A DNA stretch of 64,000 nucleotides from Pseudobutyrivibrio sp. UBA3626 (GCA_002373675.1 DFLF01000008.1:1-64000); one strand, 5' to 3'; positions 8,084 through 17,868 are shown, counted from the stretch's first letter. Numbers and translations: made by a program. The notes: generated by a model from the letters alone, not told the origin.

Positions 8084-10006
8084 TTGGATAGTAGTAGAAA
8101 TTCTAATTCTAATAGAAACGGTAATAGAAACAATCCCAATAGAAGAAAATATGACCCTAGAAGAGCAAGGCGCTCTAACAGGTATCATAAGATATTAAGA
8201 AGAATGCAAAGCAGACTGTGGTTAATATTCGCAGGTGTTTGCGTTCTTTTTGTGGTATTGATATTAAGACTTATGTATATTGAGTATTCTAGTGGCGATA
8301 AGTACGAGAAGATTGTTCTGTCTCAGCAGGGATATTCTAATGAGGTTATTCCTTTTCAAAGAGGTGACATTGTGGACAGAAAAGGTTCTGTTCTTGCAAC
8401 TTCTGTAGATGTATACAATGTCATATTAGATTGCAAAGTTCTTAATCAGACACCAGAGAAAATTGAATCTACAATTTCGGCTATTACAGAGCATTTCCCA
8501 GAGATAAGTGAAAATCAGATTAGAGAGGCGTTGAAAGAGAGAAAAGACAGTCAATACGAAGTGTTGCTTAAAAAGACTGACAACGCTCGTATGCAGGAAT
8601 TTGAGAATATGATGAAAGAAGACGCTAATAAGGATAAAATAGCAGGCGTCTGGTTTGAAAAGGAATATATGAGGCAATATCCATATGGTTCTCTTGCTGC
8701 TTCTCTTATAGGTTATTGTAGTGATGGTAATACGGGAGCCCTTGGAATTGAAAGCCAGTATAATAGCTCATTGAATGGCGCAAATGGTAGAAAATATGGA
8801 TACTATGGCGATAATAATGCCATTGAGAATACTGTAATTCCACCGGAAAACGGAAAAACTGTTGTAAGTACAATAGATGTAAATGTACAATCAATAGTTG
8901 AACAGGAAATTCTTAACTGGAATGAGGCACATAAGCAAGATTCAGCAGATGGAAGTCTTAATACAGCCTGTATTGTAATGAATCCTAATAATGGTGAAGT
9001 ACTGGCAATGGCAAGTTATCCTGGCTTTGACCTTAATAATCCAAGAGATTTATCTTACAGATTTACGCCTGAACAATTAGCTGCTATGCCTGAAGAACAA
9101 CAGGTGGAAGAGCTTAGCAAATTGTGGAAGAATTTTTGTGTATCTAATACTTATGAACCCGGTTCGACTTTTAAGCCTTTTACAGTGGCAACAGCCCTTG
9201 AAATTGGCTCTATAAATGGCGATGAGACATATATGTGTGATGGTAAAGAGGTTGTAAGTACTCATGAGATTCACTGTGTTAATAGAGAAGGCCACGGACT
9301 TCTTACTGTTGAAGGATCGCTTCTACAGTCATGTAATGACGCCCTTATGCAGATTGCAAGAACAATTGGGCCGGATGTCTTCTATGATTTTCAATCTAAT
9401 TTTGGATTTGGGCAGAAGACAACAATAGACCTTCCTAATGAAGCTTCGACCAAGAATCTTATTTATTCGAGAGAAGAGTTAGAGAGGACTGAGTCTAACC
9501 TTGCAACGAATTCATTCGGACAGAACTTTAATGTTACTATGATTCAGCTTGCATCTGCGTATTGTTCGCTTATTAACGGCGGGAATTTTTATCAGCCGCA
9601 TGTTGTTGGAAGTATGCTTGATTCATCTGGTAATAAAGTATTTAGCAATAATCCGGTTATTCTCAAGAAGACAGTGTCTAAGGATGTATCAGATATACTA
9701 AAAGAGTATATGCTTCATGTAGTAACAGAAGGTACGGCTACAGGTGCTCAGGTAGAAGGATATAATATTGGCGGTAAGACAGGAACTGCAGAGAAGCTTC
9801 CAAGAGAGGATGGCAATTATCTTGTGTCTTTTATTGGATTTGCACCATATAATCATCCGGAGATTGTTATATATACAATAATTGATACACCTAAGGTGGA
9901 GGATCAGGCGCATAGTTCATATGCACAGGAGATTACACAAAGGATTCTTGACCAGATACTTCCTTATCTCAACATTAACCGTGTTGATGAAGACCCGGTG
10001 GAATAA
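8084..10006 (+). CDS. class B penicillin-binding protein (FtsI/PBP2 type)
   Basis: Peptidoglycan transpeptidase that crosslinks septal wall, anchored by one N-terminal membrane helix (about residues 45-65). Active-site motifs are intact: SxxK as STFK near residue 361, SxN as SCN near 415, and KTG as GGKTGTAE near 564. A PBP dimerisation domain precedes the transpeptidase domain. The 640 residues end right after the catalytic domain, so the PASTA repeats found on many Firmicute SpoVD/Pbp2x proteins are missing. The cytoplasmic tail is Asn- and Arg-rich. The TTG start follows a weak GTAGG site; the next in-frame Met lies about 40 residues in. Confidence 0.93.
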   Translation: MDSSRNSNSNRNGNRNNPNRRKYDPRRARRSNRYHKILRRMQSRLWLIFAGVCVLFVVLILRLMYIEYSSGDKYEKIVLSQQGYSNEVIPFQRGDIVDRKGSVLATSVDVYNVILDCKVLNQTPEKIESTISAITEHFPEISENQIREALKERKDSQYEVLLKKTDNARMQEFENMMKEDANKDKIAGVWFEKEYMRQYPYGSLAASLIGYCSDGNTGALGIESQYNSSLNGANGRKYGYYGDNNAIENTVIPPENGKTVVSTIDVNVQSIVEQEILNWNEAHKQDSADGSLNTACIVMNPNNGEVLAMASYPGFDLNNPRDLSYRFTPEQLAAMPEEQQVEELSKLWKNFCVSNTYEPGSTFKPFTVATALEIGSINGDETYMCDGKEVVSTHEIHCVNREGHGLLTVEGSLLQSCNDALMQIARTIGPDVFYDFQSNFGFGQKTTIDLPNEASTKNLIYSREELERTESNLATNSFGQNFNVTMIQLASAYCSLINGGNFYQPHVVGSMLDSSGNKVFSNNPVILKKTVSKDVSDILKEYMLHVVTEGTATGAQVEGYNIGGKTGTAEKLPREDGNYLVSFIGFAPYNHPEIVIYTIIDTPKVEDQAHSSYAQEITQRILDQILPYLNINRVDEDPVE

Positions 10007-10031
10007 TTATATAATAGAATACTATATTATG

Positions 10032-10040
10032 TGGTATAAT
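10032..10040 (+). promoter_or_regulatory. extended -10 promoter element before mraY
   Basis: TGG-TATAAT fits the extended -10 pattern (TGnTATAAT), 42 bp before the mraY start, in an AT-rich gap of 75 bp. No good -35 is visible. It may be an internal promoter of the cluster. Confidence 0.4.
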
Positions 10041-10081
10041 ATTATGAGTTTGCATATTATGATTAATGGAAGGGAGTTGTT

Positions 10082-11044
10082 ATGCAAAGTTTTCTAATTA
10101 CAATAGTTATTCCAATGGTTGTGGCATGTATTATTACACTTGTTATTGGTAAATTCCTTATACCGTTTTTGACAAAACTCAAAGTGGGAAATACTGAGAG
10201 AGAAGAATTAGAGTCTCATCAGGTTAAAAATGGAACGCCATCTATGGGTGGAATAATGTTTCTTGTAGCAATTATTGTTGTATCCGCATTCTATATTAAG
10301 GATTATCCTATGGTTCTTCCAATTGCACTTACAACATTATTGTTTGGTCTTATTGGATTCATTGATGATTATCTTAAGACTATAAAGCGTAAGTCAGATG
10401 GACTACTTGCATGGCAGAAGTTCTTGTTACAGCTTGTTGTTACAACAGGTTTATGTCTTTATTTGATATTTTTTACAGATAATAAATTAACACTTCTTAT
10501 TCCATTTTCAGGAACTTATGTTGATATTGGATGGCTTTCTGTTCCTTTATTATATTTTGCAGTACTTGGAACAGTTAATGGTGTTAATTTTACTGATGGA
10601 TTAGATGGACTTGCATCAAGTGTGACCATTGTTGTTGCTGGATTCTTTACATTTGCATCATTATATTTTGCAGGTGGTATTGAACCTGTAACATCTGCTG
10701 TGATTGGCGGTTTGATGGGATTTCTTGTATATAATGTATATCCAGCCAAGATATTTATGGGGGATACAGGCTCCCTTGCCCTTGGAGGGTTTGTTGCAGC
10801 AACTGCATATGTGTTACATATGCCTATATTTATTATTATTGTTGGTCTTATTTATCTTGTTGAAGTGCTTTCAGTTATTATTCAGGTTGGATATTTTAAG
10901 ATAACTCATGGCAAAAGAGTATTTCGTATGGCACCAATTCATCATCACTTTGAACTGGGAGGATGGTCTGAGACTAAGGTGGTATGCGTATTTACCATAG
11001 TTACAATTATTCTGTGTACAGTTGGATACGCTGCAATATTGTAG
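10082..11044 (+). CDS. mraY: phospho-N-acetylmuramoyl-pentapeptide-transferase
   Basis: Membrane enzyme that links UDP-MurNAc-pentapeptide to undecaprenyl phosphate, giving lipid I. The 320-residue protein has about ten hydrophobic segments and the diagnostic aspartates and histidines: 'GLIGFIDDYLK' near residue 92, 'NGVNFTDGLDGLAS' near 162, 'MGDTGSLALGG' and 'MAPIHHHFELGGW' near 280. It starts after GGAAGGGAG and its 3' end is 22 bp from the murD start. Confidence 0.98.
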   Translation: MQSFLITIVIPMVVACIITLVIGKFLIPFLTKLKVGNTEREELESHQVKNGTPSMGGIMFLVAIIVVSAFYIKDYPMVLPIALTTLLFGLIGFIDDYLKTIKRKSDGLLAWQKFLLQLVVTTGLCLYLIFFTDNKLTLLIPFSGTYVDIGWLSVPLLYFAVLGTVNGVNFTDGLDGLASSVTIVVAGFFTFASLYFAGGIEPVTSAVIGGLMGFLVYNVYPAKIFMGDTGSLALGGFVAATAYVLHMPIFIIIVGLIYLVEVLSVIIQVGYFKITHGKRVFRMAPIHHHFELGGWSETKVVCVFTIVTIILCTVGYAAIL

Positions 11045-11066
11045 CAATCTTAGATTAGGAGTTTAT

Positions 11067-12422
11067 ATGAGCGAGAATTATCTTGTAATTGGTGCTGGGA
11101 TAAGTGGTATTGCAGCCTGCGAATTACTTATTAAAAATAATGAAAATGTAACACTTTATGACGGAAACGACAAGCTTGATAAGAAGAAGCTTAAGGCTGA
11201 TAATCCATTTCTTGTAAATGTTGATATTATTACGGGAAATGTGGATTTGTCTTTTGTAAAGGAATTTGACAAGGCAGTACTTAGCCCCGGTGTTCCTCTC
11301 GATATTGATATTGTTAAAAGGATTAAGAGAGAAAATGTTACAATCTGGGGAGAGATAGAGCTTGCTTATCGCTTTGGTAAAGGCAGAATTGTTGCAATTA
11401 CCGGTACAAATGGTAAAACTACAACAACAGCCCTTACTGGAGAGATATTTCAAAGCTATTATGATGATGTAAGAGTAGTAGGTAATATTGGTATTCCTTA
11501 TACGAAGATGGTTGAAAACTCAACTGATGATACAATTTTCGTAGCAGAAATAAGTAGTTTTCAATTAGAGACAGTTGATGAATTTAAGCCGGATGTTACG
11601 GCTATTCTTAATATAACAGAAGATCATCTTAACAGACACCATACAATGGAGAATTATATTAATGCCAAGAAGAATATTACTAAGAATCAGGACAAATCCG
11701 GTACCTGTGTATTGAACTTCGAAGATGATGTGCTCCGTGAATTTGGCGAAAGTCTCGATATGAATGTTGTATTCTTTTCAAGTGAGAGGGTTCTTAAATC
11801 AGGATTATATTATCAGGATGGTACAATTTATTGGGCACTAGACGGTAATTCTACTAAAGTAATCGATGTGGATGATCTTACAATACTTGGAAAGCATAAT
11901 TATGAGAATGCCATGAGTGCTGTTGCCATGGGACTTGCAATGAATATTCCCATGGATAGTATTGTGAAATCACTCAAGAAATTCACCGCAGTTGAGCATA
12001 GAATAGAATATGTATGTGAGAGAAATGGTGTTAAATTCTATAATGATTCTAAGGGAACCAACCCTGATGCTGCAATTAAAGGTATATGCGCTATGAATCG
12101 TCCTACATTTCTAATTGGTGGTGGATATGACAAGGACTCGACCTATGATGAATGGGTATCTTGCTTTCCCGGACGTGTAAAGAAACTGGCAATTATAGGT
12201 CAGACAAGTGAGAAGATTGCAAATTGTTGTAAAGAACATGGATTTTTGGACTATGAGATTTGTGATACCCTAGAATCAGCTATGGATATGTGCTTTGAGG
12301 CTTCAGAGCCTGGAGATGCAATACTCCTTTCTCCGGCTTGTGCAAGTTGGGGCATGTTTACTAATTACGAAGAAAGAGGCAAGGTTTTTAAGACTCATGC
12401 AAGAGAGTACAAGAACGCGTAG
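11067..12422 (+). CDS. murD: UDP-N-acetylmuramoylalanine--D-glutamate ligase
   Basis: Cytoplasmic ATP-dependent ligase that adds D-glutamate to UDP-MurNAc-L-Ala. The N-terminal nucleotide fold ('YLVIGAGISGIAACELL'), the ATP P-loop 'GTNGKTTTTALTGEIF' near residue 112, 'NITEDHLNRHHTMENY' and the C-terminal ligase domain ('NDSKGTNPDAA', 'LLSPACASWGMF') are all present. ATG 11067 is chosen because ATTAGGAG precedes it; an earlier in-frame start at 11022 would overlap mraY. About 451 residues, normal for MurD. Confidence 0.97.
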   Translation: MSENYLVIGAGISGIAACELLIKNNENVTLYDGNDKLDKKKLKADNPFLVNVDIITGNVDLSFVKEFDKAVLSPGVPLDIDIVKRIKRENVTIWGEIELAYRFGKGRIVAITGTNGKTTTTALTGEIFQSYYDDVRVVGNIGIPYTKMVENSTDDTIFVAEISSFQLETVDEFKPDVTAILNITEDHLNRHHTMENYINAKKNITKNQDKSGTCVLNFEDDVLREFGESLDMNVVFFSSERVLKSGLYYQDGTIYWALDGNSTKVIDVDDLTILGKHNYENAMSAVAMGLAMNIPMDSIVKSLKKFTAVEHRIEYVCERNGVKFYNDSKGTNPDAAIKGICAMNRPTFLIGGGYDKDSTYDEWVSCFPGRVKKLAIIGQTSEKIANCCKEHGFLDYEICDTLESAMDMCFEASEPGDAILLSPACASWGMFTNYEERGKVFKTHAREYKNA

Positions 12423-13521
12423 CAAAATCAGAAGAAAGAATAAAGGTCAGATAGACTATACTCTTCTTGTTATTGTTGCATTTATGCTTGCATTTGGACT
12501 TATTATGGTGTATTCCGCAAGTTCATATAATGCAACTCTTAATACAGGAGATTCACTTTTCTATTTGAAGAAACAGGCTGCTTCCTGTGTAATTGGAATA
12601 GTGGCTATTATTTTGATGTGTAAGATTGGATACAAATTTCTTAAGAAATTTGCATGGGCACTCTATTTTGTTGCTATTGGGCTATGCGGATATGTTCTGT
12701 TCTTTGGTAGAACACTTAACAATTCTTCCAGATGGATTTATATTGGACCAATATCCTTTCAGCCGTCAGAAGTTGCCAAAGTTGCCCTTATTGTTCTTCT
12801 CGCATATGTTATATCCAAGAACCCTGCAAGACTTCGTAATGCCAAAGATTTAATAATTACTGCTGTTATTATAATTGGTCCTTTATTTGTACTTGTAGCT
12901 ATTAATAACTTAAGTACAGCTATAATTATTCTTCTTATTGGTGGAATAATGCTCTTTGTCTCAAGTCCTAAGATATGGCCCTTTGTTGCCGTGGCGATAA
13001 TTGGTGGTATTGGAGCAATAGCATTTGCCCTGACCGCCGGATACAGAACGGCAAGAATTAGTGCCTGGCTGGATCCTGAGCATCATGATGCATATCAGAC
13101 TATGCAAGCACTATATGCAATTGGATCAGGAGGATTATTTGGTAAAGGATTAGGAGAGAGTGTACAGAAGCAGGGATTCGTTCCGGAAGCTCAGAACGAT
13201 ATGGTTTTTTCTATAATCTGTGAAGAATTAGGTCTGTTTGGTGCTATTTGCGTTATTGCCATGTTTGTTGTGCTTATCTGGAGACTTGTTCTTATTGCTA
13301 TTCATGCAAAAGACATGTTTGGCTCATTCCTTGTGATTGGTATTGCGGCTCATATTTCCCTTCAGGTTATATTAAATGTGGCTGTTGTGACTAATACAAT
13401 TCCTAATACGGGTGTAATTCTTCCTTTCATTAGTTACGGTGGAACATCCCTTGCTATTTTGCTACTGGAAATGGGTATTGCATTATCTGTCTCTAAAGGA
13501 GTAGATGTAGATGAAGAATAA
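12397..13521 (+). CDS. ftsW: FtsW lipid II polymerase (SEDS family)
   Basis: Polytopic SEDS protein that polymerises glycan strands at the septum together with the class B PBP encoded upstream. About ten membrane segments are visible, with conserved 'MVYSASSYNA', 'PSEVAKVALIVLLA', 'PEAQNDMVFSIICEELGLFG' (carrying the catalytic-type Asp of SEDS proteins) and 'NTGVILPFISYGGTSLAI'. The start is taken at ATG 12397, inside the 3' end of murD, giving 374 residues; the longer frame to 12295 is just murD overlap. murG, often next to ftsW, is absent here. Confidence 0.95.
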   Translation: MQESTRTRSKIRRKNKGQIDYTLLVIVAFMLAFGLIMVYSASSYNATLNTGDSLFYLKKQAASCVIGIVAIILMCKIGYKFLKKFAWALYFVAIGLCGYVLFFGRTLNNSSRWIYIGPISFQPSEVAKVALIVLLAYVISKNPARLRNAKDLIITAVIIIGPLFVLVAINNLSTAIIILLIGGIMLFVSSPKIWPFVAVAIIGGIGAIAFALTAGYRTARISAWLDPEHHDAYQTMQALYAIGSGGLFGKGLGESVQKQGFVPEAQNDMVFSIICEELGLFGAICVIAMFVVLIWRLVLIAIHAKDMFGSFLVIGIAAHISLQVILNVAVVTNTIPNTGVILPFISYGGTSLAILLLEMGIALSVSKGVDVDEE

Positions 13522-14530
13522 CGATATTAAGCGTTCTATGGATGACGTTACAAAAGATAAAATTGTTCTTGTTGATACTAAAGGTAATACTCTTGGTGAA
13601 GTAGAGCGGTCTCCTAAGAAAGAAACGGCAGAACCTGACAGGAATAATACTAGGGGAAAAAATAAAGAAAAAAAGCAGAATAAGAAAAAGGCTAAAAAAG
13701 AACCTGATAGAGAAGCTGAAGTTATAAAAGTAAGAAATGACTATAACGAAAGACATAATAAAATAAAGACTAAGAAAAGAATTACCAAAAAGGAGAGACG
13801 AAGAAGAAAAAGAAGAGCAATTATTGCTGTAATAGTTGAGATTGTATTAGGTCTAGCAATCCTCGTTATAGGTGGCGGACTCTTTGCATTTATGTGTTGC
13901 GATGTTCAAGATGTTGTTGTAGAAGGTAATAACATTTATACGCCTGAAGAGATAGAAGAATACGTAATTTCTGGCAAGTACAAGAATAATTGTGTATACA
14001 ATGTTGTCCACAATTTCATAAAACCTAAGAAAGATATACCTTTTGTAGATAAGGTTAAAGTGACAATGACAGGTCTTAATACTAATAAAATCACTGTCAC
14101 AGAAAGGATTCCATTTGGATATGTTGCAAAGGAAGGGGAGGATGCAAAATACTTTGACGAAGATGGTAAAATAACGGATATATCTGATAAAAGACTTGAG
14201 AATTCCACTGTCTGGCTTGATGTAGAACCATCTGGGAGTGAGATATCCGATCTGATTGTTGATGATGAAGTTATGCTGTCTTCCTACCTTGAAACGACTA
14301 AAGCTTTAAAAGCTAATAATATCTTTGTGAATTCTATTAAGATTGATGATAATCATAATATTTATGCCACAAAAGATGGTATAAAAATTAACTTTGGACT
14401 TAAGAATGATATGGATGATAAGTGTAAACGTCTTTCTATAATTTTGCCACAAGTGGAAAATCAGCAAGGAACACTACATTTAGAGAATTTTTCAAAAGAA
14501 AACACAGATATTGTGTTTAAGAAGGAATAA
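13511..14530 (+). CDS. ftsQ: FtsQ/DivIB cell division protein
   Basis: Bitopic divisome protein. A long, highly charged cytoplasmic segment (about residues 1-100, dominated by Lys, Glu and Arg) leads into a membrane helix ('AIIAVIVEIVLGLAILVIGGGLF', about 115-137) and an external POTRA domain ('VQDVVVEGNNIYTPEEIEEYV') followed by the FtsQ beta domain. The ATG overlaps the ftsW stop by 11 bases, indicating translational coupling. At 339 residues it is somewhat longer than usual because of the basic N-terminus. Confidence 0.93.
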   Translation: MKNNDIKRSMDDVTKDKIVLVDTKGNTLGEVERSPKKETAEPDRNNTRGKNKEKKQNKKKAKKEPDREAEVIKVRNDYNERHNKIKTKKRITKKERRRRKRRAIIAVIVEIVLGLAILVIGGGLFAFMCCDVQDVVVEGNNIYTPEEIEEYVISGKYKNNCVYNVVHNFIKPKKDIPFVDKVKVTMTGLNTNKITVTERIPFGYVAKEGEDAKYFDEDGKITDISDKRLENSTVWLDVEPSGSEISDLIVDDEVMLSSYLETTKALKANNIFVNSIKIDDNHNIYATKDGIKINFGLKNDMDDKCKRLSIILPQVENQQGTLHLENFSKENTDIVFKKE

Positions 14531-14558
14531 TAGTTTTTATAAAAATTCAAAAAATAGG

Positions 14559-14587
14559 TTGATTATTTAAGAAAAAAAATATATTAT
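14559..14587 (+). promoter_or_regulatory. promoter upstream of ftsZ
   Basis: TTGATT (14559-14564), a 17-bp spacer made largely of A and TATTAT (14582-14587), 75 bp before ftsZ. It would let ftsZ be expressed separately from the rest of the cluster. Confidence 0.6.
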
Positions 14588-14661
14588 ATTATATAGCATT
14601 TTATGGGGTGATATACCCATTGATAATATAGAACGATAAGGTTCAAGAAGGAGAATATGTT

Positions 14662-15900
14662 ATGCTTGAGATTTCGAATAATACCACTGATTCATCTGCA
14701 AGACTTATGGTTATGGGTGTAGGTGGCGCCGGCTGTAATGCTATTAATAGAATGATAGATGAGAATGTGTCGGACGTAGAATTTGTTGCAGTTAATACAG
14801 ATAGACAAGACCTTGATAATAATAAAGCAACTAACACTCTTCAGATTGGCGAGAAATTAACTAATGGACTTGGAGCAGGAGCCAAACCTGAAATTGGTGA
14901 GAAATCAGCAGAAGAGTCAATAGAGGAGATTAATGCTACAATTAAAGGTGTTGATATGCTGTTTATCACTGCTGGAATGGGAGGCGGAACTGGTACAGGT
15001 GCATCTCCTGTTATTGCCAAAGCTGCCAAAGAACAAGGTATTCTTACTGTTGCTGTAGTAACAAAGCCATTCGAGATGGAGCAGAAGGGACGTATGAGAC
15101 GTGCCATTGCTGGTATTGATAAGCTTATGGAAAATGTTGATACTTTGATTGTTATTCCTAATCAAAAGCTTTTTTCTATTATTGATTCTAAGACAAGTAT
15201 TACAGCTGCATTCCAGAAGGCTGATGAAGTGTTACAACAATGTATTCGCGGTATAACAGATCTTATTACAATAAATGGTGTTATTAATCTTGATTTTGCG
15301 GATGTGAAATCAGTTATGTCTGAACAGGGCTACGCACATATGGGATTTGGCATAGGTACAGGAGACAACAAGTTCATGGATGCTGTTAAGATGGCAGTTG
15401 AATCTCCACTTCTTGAGACAAGTCTTAATGGAGCTAAGAATCTTATCCTTAATATTACAGGCGATAAAGATATGGGACTTGTTGAAGCAAATGATGCTGC
15501 TAATTATGTTACTGAGATTACAGGCGGCGAGGTTGAACTTTATCTTGGTGTTATGACAGATGAGTCACTTACAGATGAAGTTAGATTTACACTTATTGCA
15601 ACTGGAATCGATGAGATTGAAGGTCAGACTGTTAAGGCGTCTTCCGTATCATCCACAGGTACATCTGCTTCTTCAATAAGTGGACTTGGTCTTGGATTAA
15701 AGTATGATAATGCTACACTTAATAGAACTAATGCGGCATCAAGTAGTACTGCGCCTAAGAGTGCTACAAGACCTCAGGTTAAGCAGGTTGCTCCAAAGCC
15801 TGTTACACCACAGCCGGCTAATACAATTAGTCAGCCAACTGTGAAGCCTAGTGTGGAAGCTAAGGATATACAGATTCCTGAATTTTTAAGTAAGAAATAG
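14662..15900 (+). CDS. ftsZ: cell division GTPase FtsZ
   Basis: Tubulin-like GTPase that assembles the Z-ring. Recognised by 'GVGGAGCNAINRM' near residue 18, 'NTDRQDL', the tubulin signature 'GMGGGTGTGASPV' near residue 110 and a C-terminal domain ending about residue 330. A Ser/Thr/Pro-rich linker follows, then the conserved C-terminal peptide 'IPEFLSKK' that contacts FtsA, SepF and similar partners. 412 residues. The start follows AGAAGGAGAA. Confidence 0.99.
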   Translation: MLEISNNTTDSSARLMVMGVGGAGCNAINRMIDENVSDVEFVAVNTDRQDLDNNKATNTLQIGEKLTNGLGAGAKPEIGEKSAEESIEEINATIKGVDMLFITAGMGGGTGTGASPVIAKAAKEQGILTVAVVTKPFEMEQKGRMRRAIAGIDKLMENVDTLIVIPNQKLFSIIDSKTSITAAFQKADEVLQQCIRGITDLITINGVINLDFADVKSVMSEQGYAHMGFGIGTGDNKFMDAVKMAVESPLLETSLNGAKNLILNITGDKDMGLVEANDAANYVTEITGGEVELYLGVMTDESLTDEVRFTLIATGIDEIEGQTVKASSVSSTGTSASSISGLGLGLKYDNATLNRTNAASSSTAPKSATRPQVKQVAPKPVTPQPANTISQPTVKPSVEAKDIQIPEFLSKK

Positions 15901-15920
15901 AATAGTAATGTATACATAAG

Positions 15921-15948
15921 CAAGGTGGCTATGCCACCTTGTTTTTTT
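15921..15948 (+). terminator. Rho-independent terminator after ftsZ
   Basis: A 9-bp perfect stem (CAAGGTGGC / GCCACCTTG) with loop TAT and a run of seven T. It closes the division cluster 20 bp after the ftsZ stop. Confidence 0.93.
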
Positions 15949-15998
15949 ATGTATAAAATGTGTAAATATCCGATAATATGTTAATTTTTCATTTAATA

Positions 15999-16007
15999 TG
16001 ATATAAT
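15999..16007 (+). promoter_or_regulatory. extended -10 promoter for the beta-CASP hydrolase gene
   Basis: TGA-TATAAT matches TGnTATAAT, 56 bp before the next start codon and just after the ftsZ terminator. No convincing -35 hexamer is present. Confidence 0.5.
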
Positions 16008-16063
16008 TTTATTATTATTGCAATAGCAATAATTAAGAATTATTCCGATTTGGAGGATTCTAT

Positions 16064-17662
16064 ATGAATATAAGATTTATAGGTGCTGATCACGAAGTGA
16101 CAGGTAGTTGTCATTTTGTACAGGTTGGTAGCATTAATTTCTTAGTAGACTGTGGAATGCAGCAAGGACCGGATATATATGAGGCACAGGAGTTAGATAT
16201 TGATGCATCTAAGATAGATTATGTACTTATAACTCATGCTCATATCGATCACTCAGGGCTTCTTCCACTTCTTTATTCTCATGGTTTTAGAGGGGAAATT
16301 TATTCTACTAATGCTACGGCTATGCTTTGCGACATCTTGCTTAAAGATAGCGCCTATATTCAGATGTCAGAAGTTGCATGGAAGAATAAGAAAGCGAAAA
16401 GAAGCGGTAAAGAAGAAGTAACGCCCTTATATAATATGGCTGATGCTGTAAATGTTTTAAAACATTTCGTCCCCTGTGATTATCATAAGACAATAGAGAT
16501 ATGCAAGGAACTAACAATACGATTTGTAGATGCTGGACATTTACTTGGATCCTCTTCTATAGAAGTTTGGCTTCGTGAAGGAGAAGAGAAGCGTAAAATC
16601 GTATTTTCTGGAGATATAGGACATGGTAACAAGCCATTAATCAAGAATCCGGAATATATTAATTCGGCTGATTATGTTCTAATCGAATCCACATATGGAG
16701 ATAGAGTTCATAATGCGCCGCCGGATTTTGCCAAAGCACTTGCTCAAACTATTAGAAGCACCTTATCAAGAGGTGGTAATCTTGTTATTCCGGCATTTTC
16801 AGTAGGAAGGACTCAGGAACTACTGTATTTTATACGGCGCATAAAAGAAGAAAAGATGCTTCCTGACATGCAGGACTTTCCGGTTTATGTTGACAGTCCT
16901 CTTTCTGTAGAAGCTACTCAGATATTTAGAGAAAACGTTGACGATTGCTATGATGATGAAGCCCTTTCCATTGTTAGAAGTGGTGGTAATCCTATAGGTT
17001 TTGATGGCCTTAAAGTCTCTGTAACTGCTGATGAATCTAAGATGATAAATGTTGATAATACGCCTAAGGTGATAATTTCAGCATCAGGTATGTGCGAGGC
17101 AGGTAGAATTAGACATCATCTTAAGCATAATCTGTGGAGAAGCGAATGTACAATTCTCTTCGTTGGCTATCAGGTGGCAGGAACTCTAGGACATACGCTT
17201 CTTAATGGAGCTAAAGAGGTAAGGCTATTTGGAGATACTATAAATGTTGATGCCAGAATAGAGAATTTGCCTGGAATAAGCGGTCATGCTGACCATAATA
17301 TGTTAATTAAATGGATAGGAGAGATTGAATCACCTAAGAAAGTATTTGTTGTTCATGGAGATGATAGCGTATGCGATAATTTCGCCATGGACATTAGAAA
17401 TACATATGGATATGATGCATATGCGCCCTATCCGGGGGATGAATTCGATCTATTAACAGGTAAACAGATAAGGGTTGGTGCAAGAATTGTCAAATCCAAG
17501 AAGAAATCTTCTGCTAAAGCCACGTCTAATGTTTTCGCAAGACTGGTTGCAGCTGGGAAAAGGCTTATGAGTGTTATAGAGAAGTCTGAGGGGATGGCGA
17601 ATAAAGATCTTGGCAAATTTGCCGATCAGATTAATTCTCTTGCTGATAAATGGGAAAGGTGA
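16064..17662 (+). CDS. beta-CASP metallo-beta-lactamase-fold RNA hydrolase
   Basis: A 532-residue metallo-beta-lactamase protein of the beta-CASP/CPSF73 type, expected to be a zinc-dependent nuclease acting on RNA. The metal motif is 'THAHIDHSG' near residue 60, with further ligands in 'DAGHLLGSS' and 'FSGDIG'. The beta-CASP insertion ('PAFSVGRTQELLYFI', 'VDSPLSVEATQIF', 'ISASGMCEAGRIRHHL') and the RMMBL-type end ('GISGHADHNMLIKWI', 'FVVHGDDSV') follow. It is not RNase J, whose layout differs. The C-terminal ~60 residues are basic and helical. The start has a TGGAGGA site. Confidence 0.93.
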   Translation: MNIRFIGADHEVTGSCHFVQVGSINFLVDCGMQQGPDIYEAQELDIDASKIDYVLITHAHIDHSGLLPLLYSHGFRGEIYSTNATAMLCDILLKDSAYIQMSEVAWKNKKAKRSGKEEVTPLYNMADAVNVLKHFVPCDYHKTIEICKELTIRFVDAGHLLGSSSIEVWLREGEEKRKIVFSGDIGHGNKPLIKNPEYINSADYVLIESTYGDRVHNAPPDFAKALAQTIRSTLSRGGNLVIPAFSVGRTQELLYFIRRIKEEKMLPDMQDFPVYVDSPLSVEATQIFRENVDDCYDDEALSIVRSGGNPIGFDGLKVSVTADESKMINVDNTPKVIISASGMCEAGRIRHHLKHNLWRSECTILFVGYQVAGTLGHTLLNGAKEVRLFGDTINVDARIENLPGISGHADHNMLIKWIGEIESPKKVFVVHGDDSVCDNFAMDIRNTYGYDAYAPYPGDEFDLLTGKQIRVGARIVKSKKKSSAKATSNVFARLVAAGKRLMSVIEKSEGMANKDLGKFADQINSLADKWER

Positions 17663-17697
17663 TTTATTAACTTTGCATTTAAGAAAAGGAAAAGATT

Positions 17698-17868
17698 ATG
17701 GACAACTTGGAAGAAAAGAAAGAAGAAATACTAAAAGATTTACTGGAAGATGATTTCAATGAGAATGCCAGAAAAGCTTGTAATGAGAATAACGAAGACT
17801 GGACTACGTCTGCACAAGAGGATATGCTTGACTGGATTGAAGAACAGGGAATATATATTAGACAATAA
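17698..17868 (+). CDS. small acidic protein of unknown function, 56 residues
   Basis: An open frame of 56 codons between the beta-CASP gene and argS, preceded by an AAAAGGAAA ribosome site seven bases from its ATG. It begins MDNLEEKKEEILKDLLEDD and ends WIEEQGIYIRQ. It is rich in Glu, Asp and Asn and predicted helical. No family recognised. Its ribosome site, its codon use, which resembles its neighbours, and the way it fills the 245-bp gap all support a real gene, but homologues would be needed to be sure. Confidence 0.6.
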   Translation: MDNLEEKKEEILKDLLEDDFNENARKACNENNEDWTTSAQEDMLDWIEEQGIYIRQ

